A DNA stretch of 19,361 bases from Cyanobacteria bacterium UBA11372 (GCA_003486675.1 DNGG01000536.1:7555-26915), one strand, 5' to 3'. Positions 1-7,267 are shown, counted from the stretch's first letter. Numbers and translations are program-made. Notes: generated by a model not told the origin, from the sequence alone.

Positions 1-680
1 GTGCCACCCGCACCCGCCACGTCGATAGCAGCCACTCCCGCAGCGATTAATTTTTGTGCCATCGTCGCCGAAATCCCATTTCCCACTTCTTTGGCTATTA
101 CCGGCACGGGCAATTTATTGCATAAAATAGCAATTTTGTCAAGTAAGCCGCGAAAGTTTTTATCGCCTTTAGTTTGAACGGATTCTTGCAGGGGATTGAG
201 ATGTAAAATTAAGGCATCGGCTTGTAATAAATCGATAGCGCGCAGACATTGATCTAGACCATATTGGTAATTGAGTTGTACGGCGCCCAAATTGGCGAAG
301 AGGAGGATATCTGGGGCGAGCGATCGCACCGCAAAAGTCCCTCCAACTTCGGGATTTTCCACCGCTACTCTTTGAGAACCAACGCCCATTGCCAGCTTAT
401 ACTTTTGTGCAACTTTAGCCAAACGCTGATTGATAATTCCGGCGAATTCCGTTCCACCAGTCATCGAAGAAATGAGCAGCGGCGCGCCCAATTGTTTGCC
501 TAAAAAACTTGTAGATATATCAACTTCATTCCAATCTAATTCTGGCAAACAGGTATGGGTAAAGCGATAGCGTTCTAAACCCGTTGTTTGTTGAAATTGT
601 ACCGATTCTTCCAGACAGACGCGCAAATGATCTGCCTTGCGATTTTGAGTTTCTGTGGGTGAGGTTATTTTTGAATTCAC
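1..680 (-). CDS. fni: Isopentenyl-diphosphate delta-isomerase, type II (partial, 3' end outside window)
   Basis: FMN- and NADPH-dependent type II isomerase, which interconverts IPP and DMAPP for isoprenoid, carotenoid and chlorophyll side-chain synthesis. Translating the minus strand gives 226 complete residues with the family motifs in order: TGLERYRFTH (33-42), SSMTGG (71-76), MGVGSQR (98-104), NLGAVQLNY (130-138), ALILHLNPLQE (156-166), KEVGNGIS (197-204) and DVAGAGG at the window edge. It resembles the Synechocystis enzyme as I remember it. The family is about 350 aa, so roughly 120 C-terminal residues lie outside. The start is GTG at 678-680: an in-frame TAA lies ten codons upstream and no ATG is available. 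No clear Shine-Dalgarno sequence. It begins 14 bp after the phosphatase stop codon, so it is probably the last visible gene of a pyrR operon. Confidence 0.93.
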   Translation of the reverse strand, partial: MNSKITSPTETQNRKADHLRVCLEESVQFQQTTGLERYRFTHTCLPELDWNEVDISTSFLGKQLGAPLLISSMTGGTEFAGIINQRLAKVAQKYKLAMGVGSQRVAVENPEVGGTFAVRSLAPDILLFANLGAVQLNYQYGLDQCLRAIDLLQADALILHLNPLQESVQTKGDKNFRGLLDKIAILCNKLPVPVIAKEVGNGISATMAQKLIAAGVAAIDVAGAGG

Positions 681-694
681 GGCGAGGGATTTAG

Positions 695-1207
695 TTATAT
701 TCTTAGCTTATTTAACTTGCTTTGGATGTAATTATCTGTTACTTCGATTAGCTTGCCATTACATCCCAGTATTTCATCGGCAAAGCGAACCATCATCCGA
801 TTGGGCAATGCCTCCGGTTGAATTAATATTACCCGCAACAGAGCTGCTTGTGGTTTTAGTGAAGCAGCAAAAATCCCCAGTGCTGCTGCTGTAGAACGAC
901 TAATTCCCGCACCACAGTGAATCAACAAGTCGCCCTCACCGCTAACGCCAGCACTTGTACCAAAGCTGATAATTTTTTCCACATCTTTGCGCCCTGGTGG
1001 GGTGTAGCCTGAGATTGGTAAGGGAATATCATCAAATTCCAAGCGTAACCTGTGAGGCACTAAGTGGTAACCAGCAGGTTTGCTTTCTTCTGGATGACCA
1101 ATAGAAATTAAGTACTGGATATTTGTTTGATTTGAGTTGAGCAGATCGCCTGCTTGGGTAAAGCTGGCAATCAAAATATTAGGAAGTTGGTTTTGAACGT
1201 TCGTCAT
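695..1207 (-). CDS. Protein tyrosine / dual-specificity phosphatase family protein
   Basis: A 170-aa cysteine-dependent phosphatase. The active-site P-loop is visible as HCGAGISRS at 97-105, the HC(X)5R signature, with Cys98 the nucleophile and Arg104 the phosphate binder. Asp59 or Asp60 in the RLEFDDIP segment is at a plausible place for the general acid. No signal peptide or membrane segment, so it is probably cytosolic. Its substrate cannot be told from sequence: phosphotyrosine, phosphoserine/threonine, or a small phosphorylated molecule are all possible. It starts 10 bp after the pyrR stop and ends 14 bp before the fni start, so the three genes are very likely one transcript. The family call is firm, the function is open. 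Confidence 0.85.
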   Translation of the reverse strand: MTNVQNQLPNILIASFTQAGDLLNSNQTNIQYLISIGHPEESKPAGYHLVPHRLRLEFDDIPLPISGYTPPGRKDVEKIISFGTSAGVSGEGDLLIHCGAGISRSTAAALGIFAASLKPQAALLRVILIQPEALPNRMMVRFADEILGCNGKLIEVTDNYIQSKLNKLRI

Positions 1208-1217
1208 TATTGATAAA

Positions 1218-1754
1218 TTATGGCTTAATTAACTCTACTGCATCTCGTCCATCCATATCTTGAAGGTAAACTTTAACTTGTTCTTCCTTAGCCGTGGGCA
1301 AATTTTTGCCAATAAAATCTGCTTGAATTGGCAATTCTCGATGACCCCGGTCAACCAGGACGGCTAACCAAATTGCTTCTGGTCTACCATATTCGTGGAC
1401 TGCATTCAAAGCCGCCCGCACCGTGCGACCTTTATAAATTACATCATCGACCAGCACTATAGTTTTACCAGAAATATCAAACGGAATGTCTGTTTTTTCT
1501 GGAGTTCGTACCCCAATTTTATCCAGATCGTCTCGGTAAAACGTAATATCCAAAGAGCCTACTGGCACTTTGATTTGTTCTAACAATTCAATCTGACGCG
1601 CCATCATTTTAGCGAGGGGAACGCCCCTGCTATGAATTCCCAGCATCACCAATTTTGACAAGTCGCGCGACTTTTCCACCAACTGAGAAGTCATGCGGTT
1701 AACCGTGCGGCGTACATCGTCTGCTGATAAAATTTCGACAACTTGGGAAGGCAT
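1218..1754 (-). CDS. pyrR: Bifunctional pyr operon regulator / uracil phosphoribosyltransferase PyrR
   Basis: 178 aa, the usual PyrR length. The type I phosphoribosyltransferase PRPP-binding loop is IVLVDDVIYKGRT at 99-111, and the PyrR-typical LVDRGHRELPI follows at 133-143. PyrR proteins convert uracil and PRPP to UMP, and in Firmicutes they bind pyr mRNA to control attenuation. In cyanobacteria the RNA-binding role is less clear and no pyrimidine gene lies beside it here, so the UPRT activity is the safer call. The start is ATG at 1752-1754. Only 13 bp upstream begins a seven-copy heptamer array, so the 5' leader is made of repeat DNA and no Shine-Dalgarno sequence is visible. First gene of the trio with the phosphatase and fni. 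Confidence 0.92.
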   Translation of the reverse strand: MPSQVVEILSADDVRRTVNRMTSQLVEKSRDLSKLVMLGIHSRGVPLAKMMARQIELLEQIKVPVGSLDITFYRDDLDKIGVRTPEKTDIPFDISGKTIVLVDDVIYKGRTVRAALNAVHEYGRPEAIWLAVLVDRGHRELPIQADFIGKNLPTAKEEQVKVYLQDMDGRDAVELIKP

Positions 1755-1767
1755 AGGGATTGAGTGG

Positions 1768-1816
1768 GTAATTGGTAATTGGTAATTGGTAATTGGTAAT
1801 TGGTAATTGGTAATTG
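1768..1816 (+). repeat. Heptamer tandem array GTAATTG x7
   Basis: Seven perfect tandem copies of GTAATTG (1768-1816), of the type known as short tandemly repeated repetitive (STRR) sequences in cyanobacteria. It lies between the pyrR start and the dnaN stop and faces a second array of the related unit in inverse orientation at 1968-2020. Confidence 0.95.
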
Positions 1817-1827
1817 GTTTTGAGGCA

Positions 1828-1897
1828 AAAAAACCCGGTTTCTCCGAAAAATATAAGGTTTAGAGGGTGAGAGCAATGCAGAAACCGGGTTTTTGGC
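1828..1897. repeat. Inverted repeat with AAAAACCCGGTTTCT arms
   Basis: The arm AAAAACCCGGTTTCT (about 1829-1843) is matched by a perfect inverted copy AGAAACCGGGTTTTT (about 1878-1892). The core GAAACCSGGTTTC is the same as in the repeat elements near 3259-3465 and 7358-7439. It lies between two heptamer arrays. It could serve as a terminator-like hairpin between dnaN and pyrR, but no clear T-tract supports that. Confidence 0.8.
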
Positions 1898-1967
1898 CTG
1901 TGCGTGCGTAAATTTTGTGGTAATTGGTTTTTTACCCTCATTCCCCAGGCGATCGCCAGGAAACGCC

Positions 1968-2020
1968 ATTACCCATTACCCATTACCTATTACCCATTAC
2001 CTATTACCTATCTATTACCG
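1968..2020 (+). repeat. Heptamer tandem array ATTACCY (inverse orientation)
   Basis: Six tandem ATTACCC/ATTACCT heptamers (1968-2009), then ATCT and a final ATTACCG (2014-2020). Read on the minus strand this is (G/A)GGTAAT, the same family as the GTAATTG array at 1768-1816 but inverted. It lies just downstream of dnaN. Confidence 0.92.
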
Positions 2021-2032
2021 GAGGAAGAAGGA

Positions 2033-3184
2033 CTAAGACCTAATTTGTACTGGCATAATGATGTGCGTTGCTTTCGCGCCTCCCACAGGCTTTAGTACCA
2101 CAGGACTCAGTGGATTGCCTAGTTCCATTTCCACTTCTGGAGTGGTTAAATTCTTGAGACTGTCCATCAAGTATTTGACGTTAAATCCAATCTCAATATC
2201 GTCTCCAGAAAGCTGAATGGGAATCGACTCTCGTCCGCTACCAATATCTTGAGCTTCTACAGCTAAAGCCATTGTTTGCTTGTCGCTATCGAGTTTCGCT
2301 TTAACGATATTATTTTTTTGGTCTGTTAAAACGGAAACTCGCTCTAATGCACTCAAAAGTTGCTTGCGTTCGATGGTGGCAGACCTAATAAATTGATGGG
2401 GAATCAGTTGATGATAAGCTGGGTACTGTCCTTCTAACAAGCGGGTAGTTAAGCGCTGGTCGCCGATTTCAAAGACTACCAGAGAGCGATCGCAATGCAA
2501 AACCACCGATGGAGTAGATTGGCGCGTCCCCAGCATCCGCTCTACTTCCCGCAACGCTTTTGCCGGAACGGTGACGTTTAATTCGGTCATCGGTTCGGCA
2601 GCAATTTCTTCCTCATCACCGGGTGCAACTTCAGTTTGAACCACCGCCAATCTATGACCATCCGTCGCGGCAAATTCTATACCATCTTCTTTGCTAGTAA
2701 AATGAACTCCTGTTAGTACCTGCTTGGTTTCGTCAGAACTCGTGGCAAATAAAGATCCATGCAATCCGGCAATTAAAGCTTCAGATGGAATATAGACAGA
2801 ATTACCGTCTTCTACCATCGGCAATTCTGGGAATTCTTCCGTTCCCATACCCCGGATTTGGTAGCGTCCACCAGATACGGTGATGGTGACTAAATTTTCT
2901 CCCGCCTCGTCGTCGATAGTAATTTCCGCTTCTGGTAAACGGGAAACAATATCGTTGAGCAGTTTTGCCGGTAAAGTTAAAGTCCCGCCAGCTTCCACAG
3001 TTGCAGCAAAGCAGGTTCGGATACCCAAACTCAGGTCAAAAGCAGTTAAGCTTACCCGTTGTTGTTCTTCATCTGCACTCAGCAGCACGTTAGCTAACAC
3101 GGGATGGGTAGGTTTCGAGGGAACTGCACGACTAACTAGGGACAGGTTGGTATTGAGATCGTTCTGGGTGCAAACCAGCTTCAT
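2033..3184 (-). CDS. dnaN: DNA polymerase III sliding clamp (beta subunit)
   Basis: 383 aa, right for a cyanobacterial beta clamp (about 370-390 aa). The N-terminus MKLVCTQNDLNTNLSLVSRA matches the family start. Clamp hallmarks follow, such as FDLSLGIRT, RLPEAEITI, ATDGHRLAVVQ and a C-terminus ending in the HIIMPVQIR motif. The protein forms a ring on DNA that tethers polymerase and recruits other replication factors. The reading frame stays open another 57 codons upstream, to TTG at 3355. That extension is coded by a 51-bp repeat and matches nothing in the family, so ATG at 3182-3184 is chosen. Upstream lies a cluster of DnaA boxes, the arrangement known at the Synechococcus elongatus origin. 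Confidence 0.97.
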   Translation of the reverse strand: MKLVCTQNDLNTNLSLVSRAVPSKPTHPVLANVLLSADEEQQRVSLTAFDLSLGIRTCFAATVEAGGTLTLPAKLLNDIVSRLPEAEITIDDEAGENLVTITVSGGRYQIRGMGTEEFPELPMVEDGNSVYIPSEALIAGLHGSLFATSSDETKQVLTGVHFTSKEDGIEFAATDGHRLAVVQTEVAPGDEEEIAAEPMTELNVTVPAKALREVERMLGTRQSTPSVVLHCDRSLVVFEIGDQRLTTRLLEGQYPAYHQLIPHQFIRSATIERKQLLSALERVSVLTDQKNNIVKAKLDSDKQTMALAVEAQDIGSGRESIPIQLSGDDIEIGFNVKYLMDSLKNLTTPEVEMELGNPLSPVVLKPVGGAKATHIIMPVQIRS

Positions 3185-3258
3185 GAGAGTTGTTTGTCTG
3201 TCTTCAGTGACTTGACCGATCGTACTACCTGCGTTGCCCATCGGGAAAACAACAACAC

Positions 3259-3465
3259 CAGGACTTACGCAAGGACGTTCCGAGAAACCCGGTTTCTGGT
3301 GCAATTTCTGGTCACAAAGCCCCGATTTTTCCCATAAACCCGGTTTATGCGGCAATTTCTGGTCACAAAGCCACGATTTTTCCTAGAAACCGGGTTTCTG
3401 CGGCAATTTCTGGTCACAGAGCCACGATTTTTCCTAGAAACCCGGTTTCTTTGCGTAATTCCTGA
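3259..3465. repeat. MITE-like element of 51-bp tandem units with inverted ends
   Basis: The palindromes GAGAAACCCGGTTTCT, CATAAACCCGGTTTATG, TAGAAACCGGGTTTCT and TAGAAACCCGGTTTCT begin at 3282, 3333, 3384 and 3435, an exact 51-bp period. The spacer in each unit reads about GCGGCAATTTCTGGTCAC then AAAGCCACGATTTTTCC. The block is bounded by AGGACTTACGC (3260-3270) and GCGTAATTCCT (3453-3463), inverted repeats with one mismatch. There is no ORF of its own. It occupies the dnaN upstream region, between the dnaN start and the DnaA boxes. Confidence 0.85.
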
Positions 3466-3529
3466 AGACTTTGCACCCTCGTTACCTAGTCAAACGAGTG
3501 TAATTTTTAACAACCGCAGTAGTAAACAC

Positions 3530-3682
3530 TGTGGAAAATGTGGAAAAAATTGGCAAATTCTTTCCGCATCGCGGCTTCTGGAACCGATCGCCTGTGGAAA
3601 ACTTGTGGAAAAATCCCCGGAGTTTTCCACAGAGTATTTATACTCTGTGAATATTTGCCCTTAAATCAAGGATTTTTCCACA
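3530..3682. other. oriC: Predicted chromosomal replication origin (DnaA-box cluster)
   Basis: Six perfect copies of the cyanobacterial DnaA box TTTTCCACA: minus strand at 3530-3538, 3539-3547, 3593-3601 and 3604-3612; plus strand at 3623-3631 and 3674-3682. The first two abut, and boxes 3 and 4 are 2 bp apart. The four minus-strand boxes face the two plus-strand ones. Around box 5 is a palindrome with arms CACAGAGTAT and ATACTCTGTG (3628-3649). AT-rich DNA at 3632-3675 is a candidate unwinding element. The site lies between dnaN and a secreted-protein gene, with dnaA about 2.2 kb away, and oriC next to dnaN is known in S. elongatus. The box density is visible; origin activity is inferred. Confidence 0.88.
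3628..3649. repeat. Palindrome overlapping DnaA box 5
   Basis: Perfect 10-bp arms CACAGAGTAT (3628-3637) and ATACTCTGTG (3640-3649) with a TT centre. The left arm shares its first four bases with the end of a DnaA box (3623-3631). It could be a cruciform or a regulator site inside the origin. Confidence 0.85.
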
Positions 3683-3749
3683 AAATTTCCATAGTTGCTG
3701 ACATTCTTTGCAATCCTTTACATTTCGGTTCAGCTAAGTCCGCAGGAGG

Positions 3750-3797
3750 CTCCCATCCCCCTACCCCCCTTAAAAAGGGGGGTAGGGGGGATGGGAG
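3750..3797. repeat. Long C/G-rich hairpin repeat
   Basis: The arm CTCCCATCCCCCTACCCCCC (3750-3769) plus TT pairs with AAGGGGGGTAGGGGGG (3775-3790) plus ATGGGAG (3791-3797), with one bulged base. Stem about 22 bp, loop about 3 nt. No T-tract follows on either strand, so a Rho-independent terminator is unlikely. It resembles the short G/C-run hairpin at 10946-10964. Interspersed repeats of this kind are common in cyanobacteria. Confidence 0.8.
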
Positions 3798-3868
3798 CGT
3801 GAGACGGCGACTGGAGTAAAGGATCGCCAAACTAATGGTGAATTTCAAGTGGTTTTAATCTGAAAATG

Positions 3869-5419
3869 CTAGTCTTTTCGGTATGTTAATGGCAGTCCTT
3901 TATATTCGGATAACCAAGCGGGGATAGGACTTAAGGAAATTGACATTGTACCGTTTGGCGAGACTTGGTAAATCCATTTGCTACCGGGACATACAGACGA
4001 ATCCATACTTGGAACTGACTGGGGAAATGTTCCTGCTTTTGCTGCTAGTTCCTTCACTTGTAAAATTTTCTGCGTCAATTCCAATTCGAGCATGAAGCGA
4101 CCGCTGTTTACCCATCCAAAGCTCCCGTATCCTGGATCGCCTGCAAACACATCCTCTGGAAAAAACAGTGCTTTGTTAATATCCTGTCTTTCCAACCAAG
4201 AATCATAATTAAGATTGCAGATATTTTCCTGGGCAAGTTGGGCGGCTATTCTTCGTTCGGTCTGAAAATTATTAATAGCAATCCAGCGTAAATAATTTTT
4301 ACGCAAAGATTCTGACCATTGCTGCCAGCCCATAGACTTGAGATATTTTAACCCTGCGTCTAATTCTAGTTCCTCAAGTTGCTTTTCTACCTCGGATGGA
4401 TTGACTTGATTGAAAAAGCCAACCGTAGAAACCATTTCTACTTCCAGAGAACTTAAGGCAGATTTGCGGTAATCGTGTGCGACGAGACGCTCTTGCCACT
4501 TTGAAGACAGATTGTCTAGTTTACGCATCACTCCTGCCTGTATTCTGGTATTAATAATGCTCACCAGTTGACCGATAAGAAATGGACTGTTTTGCAAAGA
4601 TTGGCCGATTTTCCAAGAAACTTCCAAAGCTTCCTGCATTTCTTGGGTTTTGCCCGCTCGTTGTTTCTCTAGGATGTCCAGTGCTAAAATCTTTTGAAGA
4701 TTGACAATACCCAGATGGCTCGGCAGTGCGTAACTGTAATTTTTTTCGTAAAGCTGCGTTACATCTGTTGCCCAACGAGGCTGTTCGTTATTCAAAATTA
4801 GGGTACGCAGGGCTGCTAAAGTATCGGCGTTGGCAGCGAGATAGCGCCGTAATTTTTCTGGCGGTTGGTCTATTTTATTAGTAGGGTTTTTTATCTGTGC
4901 TTCTATATATTGATTGAGTTCTTTTCTGATTCCCTCAAAAGCTTTTTGATTTACCTCGGAGATTTGCATCGGTGCGTCTTCAGCAGATCCCCTAATAGCA
5001 AACCCTAGTTTGCTAGCTGTTAATTCTTGCAGGCGAATAGCGGTGATATTATTTTCTGTTTTGGGATACTTGGCAATTAAGTTAGAGATCGTCCCCATCA
5101 TCTCTTTCTCTTCCTGTTCTGCCAGAGGCTGGGCTGCCACTAAAGCGGACTCTAGTTTCTGGCGAGTTGCGCTTTCCGCCGCGCTCTCTCTAATTTGTCG
5201 ATAAATTTGCAGAGCTTGGGTGTATTTATCTAAAGCTTTGATAAAATTGTCAGCGGCTAACCCATCGGCCTCTTCAATTAGGCGATCTGCTTGTGTTTTT
5301 TTATCTTGAGATGTCTGTGCAAGCACAACTATTGGCTCAAGTTGAACAACTACAGATATGGGCGATAATAAGAGGAATCCCAGGGTAACCAGGCTGGAGA
5401 ATTTAATTGGTAGATTCAT
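3869..5419 (-). CDS. Secreted protein of unknown function between dnaA and oriC
   Basis: 516 aa that I cannot assign. Residues 10-34 form a hydrophobic signal sequence ending VLA-Q, so signal-peptidase cleavage near residue 34 and export to the periplasm are likely. Residues about 40-75 (ADRLIEEADGLAADNFIKAL and the YTQALQIYRQI that follows) look like one TPR-type helical hairpin, which suggests a helical scaffold. The rest is rich in charged helices, with no catalytic motif that I recognise. The C-terminal part has several Cys residues and many Gly/Pro/Ser. The start is ATG at 5417-5419 with an A-rich leader but no good Shine-Dalgarno sequence. It is codirectional with dnaA and dnaN but separated by long repeat-bearing spacers, so it probably has its own transcript. 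A link to replication is not implied. Confidence 0.8.
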   Translation of the reverse strand: MNLPIKFSSLVTLGFLLLSPISVVVQLEPIVVLAQTSQDKKTQADRLIEEADGLAADNFIKALDKYTQALQIYRQIRESAAESATRQKLESALVAAQPLAEQEEKEMMGTISNLIAKYPKTENNITAIRLQELTASKLGFAIRGSAEDAPMQISEVNQKAFEGIRKELNQYIEAQIKNPTNKIDQPPEKLRRYLAANADTLAALRTLILNNEQPRWATDVTQLYEKNYSYALPSHLGIVNLQKILALDILEKQRAGKTQEMQEALEVSWKIGQSLQNSPFLIGQLVSIINTRIQAGVMRKLDNLSSKWQERLVAHDYRKSALSSLEVEMVSTVGFFNQVNPSEVEKQLEELELDAGLKYLKSMGWQQWSESLRKNYLRWIAINNFQTERRIAAQLAQENICNLNYDSWLERQDINKALFFPEDVFAGDPGYGSFGWVNSGRFMLELELTQKILQVKELAAKAGTFPQSVPSMDSSVCPGSKWIYQVSPNGTMSISLSPIPAWLSEYKGLPLTYRKD

Positions 5420-5883
5420 AATAAAAAAAATTTAAATTAGGATGGCATAAAATAATTATTGCATTTGCTACAGGGAAAGCTTTAATCCTTAATGTTAGTT
5501 AATTTGTTTGGAAGTTAGAAATTTGGTACTTGAAGGTGAAAGCCATATCGCCAAAGCGAACAGAGCGATCGCCCCTTGTCAATAAGTCCGATTTTTGATG
5601 ATTAACTGGGTGTCCTCAAAAACAAAGGTTGTGCTTGCTTTCAGATGCCTGGTTTGATCGATATTCACTCCCTGGCTGACAGTTTAGGGTGTGGAATCTG
5701 CGTTCAATTTCAGGACTTAGGCGCATATTCCGGGTTTCTATGAGAAATCGTCGCTTTGGCAGGAGAGATCCCAGCAAGAAACAAAGGTGATAGCTCGCCC
5801 AAGCGTAAGTCCAGAATCTGACAGTTGAGGGTGCGGAATGTTTGAGAAGCCTGCACTTACCCGGAACGCTAGGTGTAGGAGCG
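5420..5883. other. Repeat-bearing spacer between dnaA and the secreted-protein gene
   Basis: No credible ORF. It holds an AT-rich leader next to 5420, one HIP1 site, two copies of a 22-bp direct repeat (starting CTGACAGTT, at 5676-5697 and 5818-5839, two mismatches) and a MITE-like element between them at 5710-5815. I see no perfect DnaA box. The promoter of the secreted-protein gene must be in the part near 5420-5520, but I cannot place it. Confidence 0.6.
5710..5815. repeat. MITE-like element, copy 2 (AGGACTTACGC family)
   Basis: The left end TCAGGACTTAGGC (5710-5722) and right end GCGTAAGTCCAGA (5803-5815) are imperfect inverted repeats. Inside, 5730-5765 read in reverse complement (tgccaaagcgacgatttc, then tcatagaaacccgg) matches the unit at 7389-7417, so it belongs to the family seen at 3259-3465 and 7358-7439 but carries only part of a palindrome. 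Non-coding, about 106 bp. Confidence 0.72.
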
Positions 5884-7263
5884 TCAGGAGCGATTGGGGG
5901 ATTTGCTGGCGAGGTTAATGCGATCGCTCAGCTGCCGCAGAGTATTCGCCATATTAGAATCGCTCTTTTGCAACTGGGAAATTTTATCGCAACTGTACAT
6001 CACCGTGGTATGATCCTTGCCGCCAAACTCTTCGCCAATTCTGGGCAAACTCAAATCCGTATGTTGGCGCATCAGATACATCCCGATTTGGCGTGCCACA
6101 CTAATTTCCCGTCGTCGCGAGTTACCCTTCAAATCTTCAATCGACACCTCAAACGCATCCGCCACCACCATGATCACCGCATCCGGCGTCGCCGCGACTT
6201 TTTCCGTTGGCGGATTTAAAACCGGGGCGATATTCTCCACCGTCATCGGCAACCCTGAAATCGAAATATAAGCCACAGCGCGAATTAAAGCACCCTCCAA
6301 TTCCCGAATATTTGAGGTGTAATTCGTCGCAATGTATTCAATTACATCGCGAGATAAGCGCATATTTTCATACTCCGCCTTCTTTTGTAAAATTGCCATC
6401 CGCGTTTCCAAATCCGGCGGCTGAATATCAGCAATCAACCCCATAGAAAACCGAGAACAAAGGCGGTCTTGCAATCGAGAAATCTGCTTCGGCGGTCGAT
6501 CTGCTGCCAAAACCACTTGTTTTCCAGCTTCGTGTAGCGTATTAAAAGTGTGGAAAAACTCTTCCTGAGTATATTCTGTTCCTTCAATAAATTGGATATC
6601 GTCCACTAACAACACATCGGCGGCGCGATAATGTTCGCGGAAGCTTTGCATACTATCTTTACGAATCGCCGCAATCAGATCGTTAGTAAATTGCTCAGTG
6701 GAAACGTAAAAAATTTTGGCATCCGAACTAATATCAAGGCGATAGTGACCGATAGCTTGCATCAGGTGGGTTTTCCCCAAACCAACACCCCCGCAGAGAA
6801 ACAGCGGATTAAACTCCCGCCCTGGAGATTCGGCGACTGCTAAAGCAGCAGCGTGAGCCATGCGATTGTTAGACCCTACCACAAACCGCGAGAAAACATG
6901 TTTGGGATTTAACGTTGTGGGTCGAGGTCGCTGTGAGGACGTAGCTTCTGGGGGATTGGGATTGACTGGGAGAGGCCAAGAAATTTCCATATCGCTAGTA
7001 ATATCTTCATCCCCTTGCACGACGCTAATGTAAATTTCCACCGACTGACCCAAGATATCTTGCACCACCTCGGCGATGGTTTTGATGTAGTACTTCTGTA
7101 GCCAACTGCGAGCAAATGGGTTAGGCGTGCGAATCACCAGACAGTTATTTTCCAGTTGTTCCGCCGTGGCGGTTTTGATCCAAGTTTCAAAGGTAGGGCG
7201 GCTCAACTGTAGCTGCAATCGCTCCAGAACCTGGCTCCATAACTTTTCGAGGGAGACTTCCAC
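5884..7263 (-). CDS. dnaA: Chromosomal replication initiator DnaA
   Basis: 459 aa with all four DnaA domains. Domain I begins LEKLWSQVLERLQLQLSRP, and a Pro-rich linker (about 97-120) is domain II. The AAA+ core has Walker A GGVGLGKT (158-165) and Walker B VLLVDDIQF, with SRFSMGLIADIQPPDLETR at the sensor region. The C-terminal helix-turn-helix domain has RREISVARQIGMYLMR and the DnaA signature around GKDHTTVMYSCDKI, which reads DnaA boxes. It binds TTTTCCACA boxes such as those at 3530-3682 and melts the origin. The frame opens at TTG 7290, but GTG at 7261-7263 is preceded by GGAGG at 7 nt and gives the family-like N-terminus, so that start is chosen. Confidence 0.97.
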   Translation of the reverse strand: MEVSLEKLWSQVLERLQLQLSRPTFETWIKTATAEQLENNCLVIRTPNPFARSWLQKYYIKTIAEVVQDILGQSVEIYISVVQGDEDITSDMEISWPLPVNPNPPEATSSQRPRPTTLNPKHVFSRFVVGSNNRMAHAAALAVAESPGREFNPLFLCGGVGLGKTHLMQAIGHYRLDISSDAKIFYVSTEQFTNDLIAAIRKDSMQSFREHYRAADVLLVDDIQFIEGTEYTQEEFFHTFNTLHEAGKQVVLAADRPPKQISRLQDRLCSRFSMGLIADIQPPDLETRMAILQKKAEYENMRLSRDVIEYIATNYTSNIRELEGALIRAVAYISISGLPMTVENIAPVLNPPTEKVAATPDAVIMVVADAFEVSIEDLKGNSRRREISVARQIGMYLMRQHTDLSLPRIGEEFGGKDHTTVMYSCDKISQLQKSDSNMANTLRQLSDRINLASKSPNRS

Positions 7264-7267
7264 AGGT

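Noticed and set aside
1691..1969. Two long minus-strand frames across the heptamer array (NYQLPITNYQLP-type peptides)
   Set aside because: Products of reading a 7-bp repeat; low complexity, overlapping pyrR, no start signal.
3185..3355. Open N-terminal extension of DnaN by 57 codons
   Set aside because: It is coded by the 51-bp repeat element and has no likeness to the clamp family; the MKLVCTQ start at 3184 fits homologs.
3666..3848. Frames around the G/C-run hairpin (PSPLPPFLRGVGG-like peptides)
   Set aside because: This peptide is the translation of a known type of non-coding hairpin repeat, with no coding features.
5842..6446. Plus-strand frames inside dnaA
   Set aside because: Antisense shadows of a clear dnaA gene, with no ribosome binding site or family likeness.
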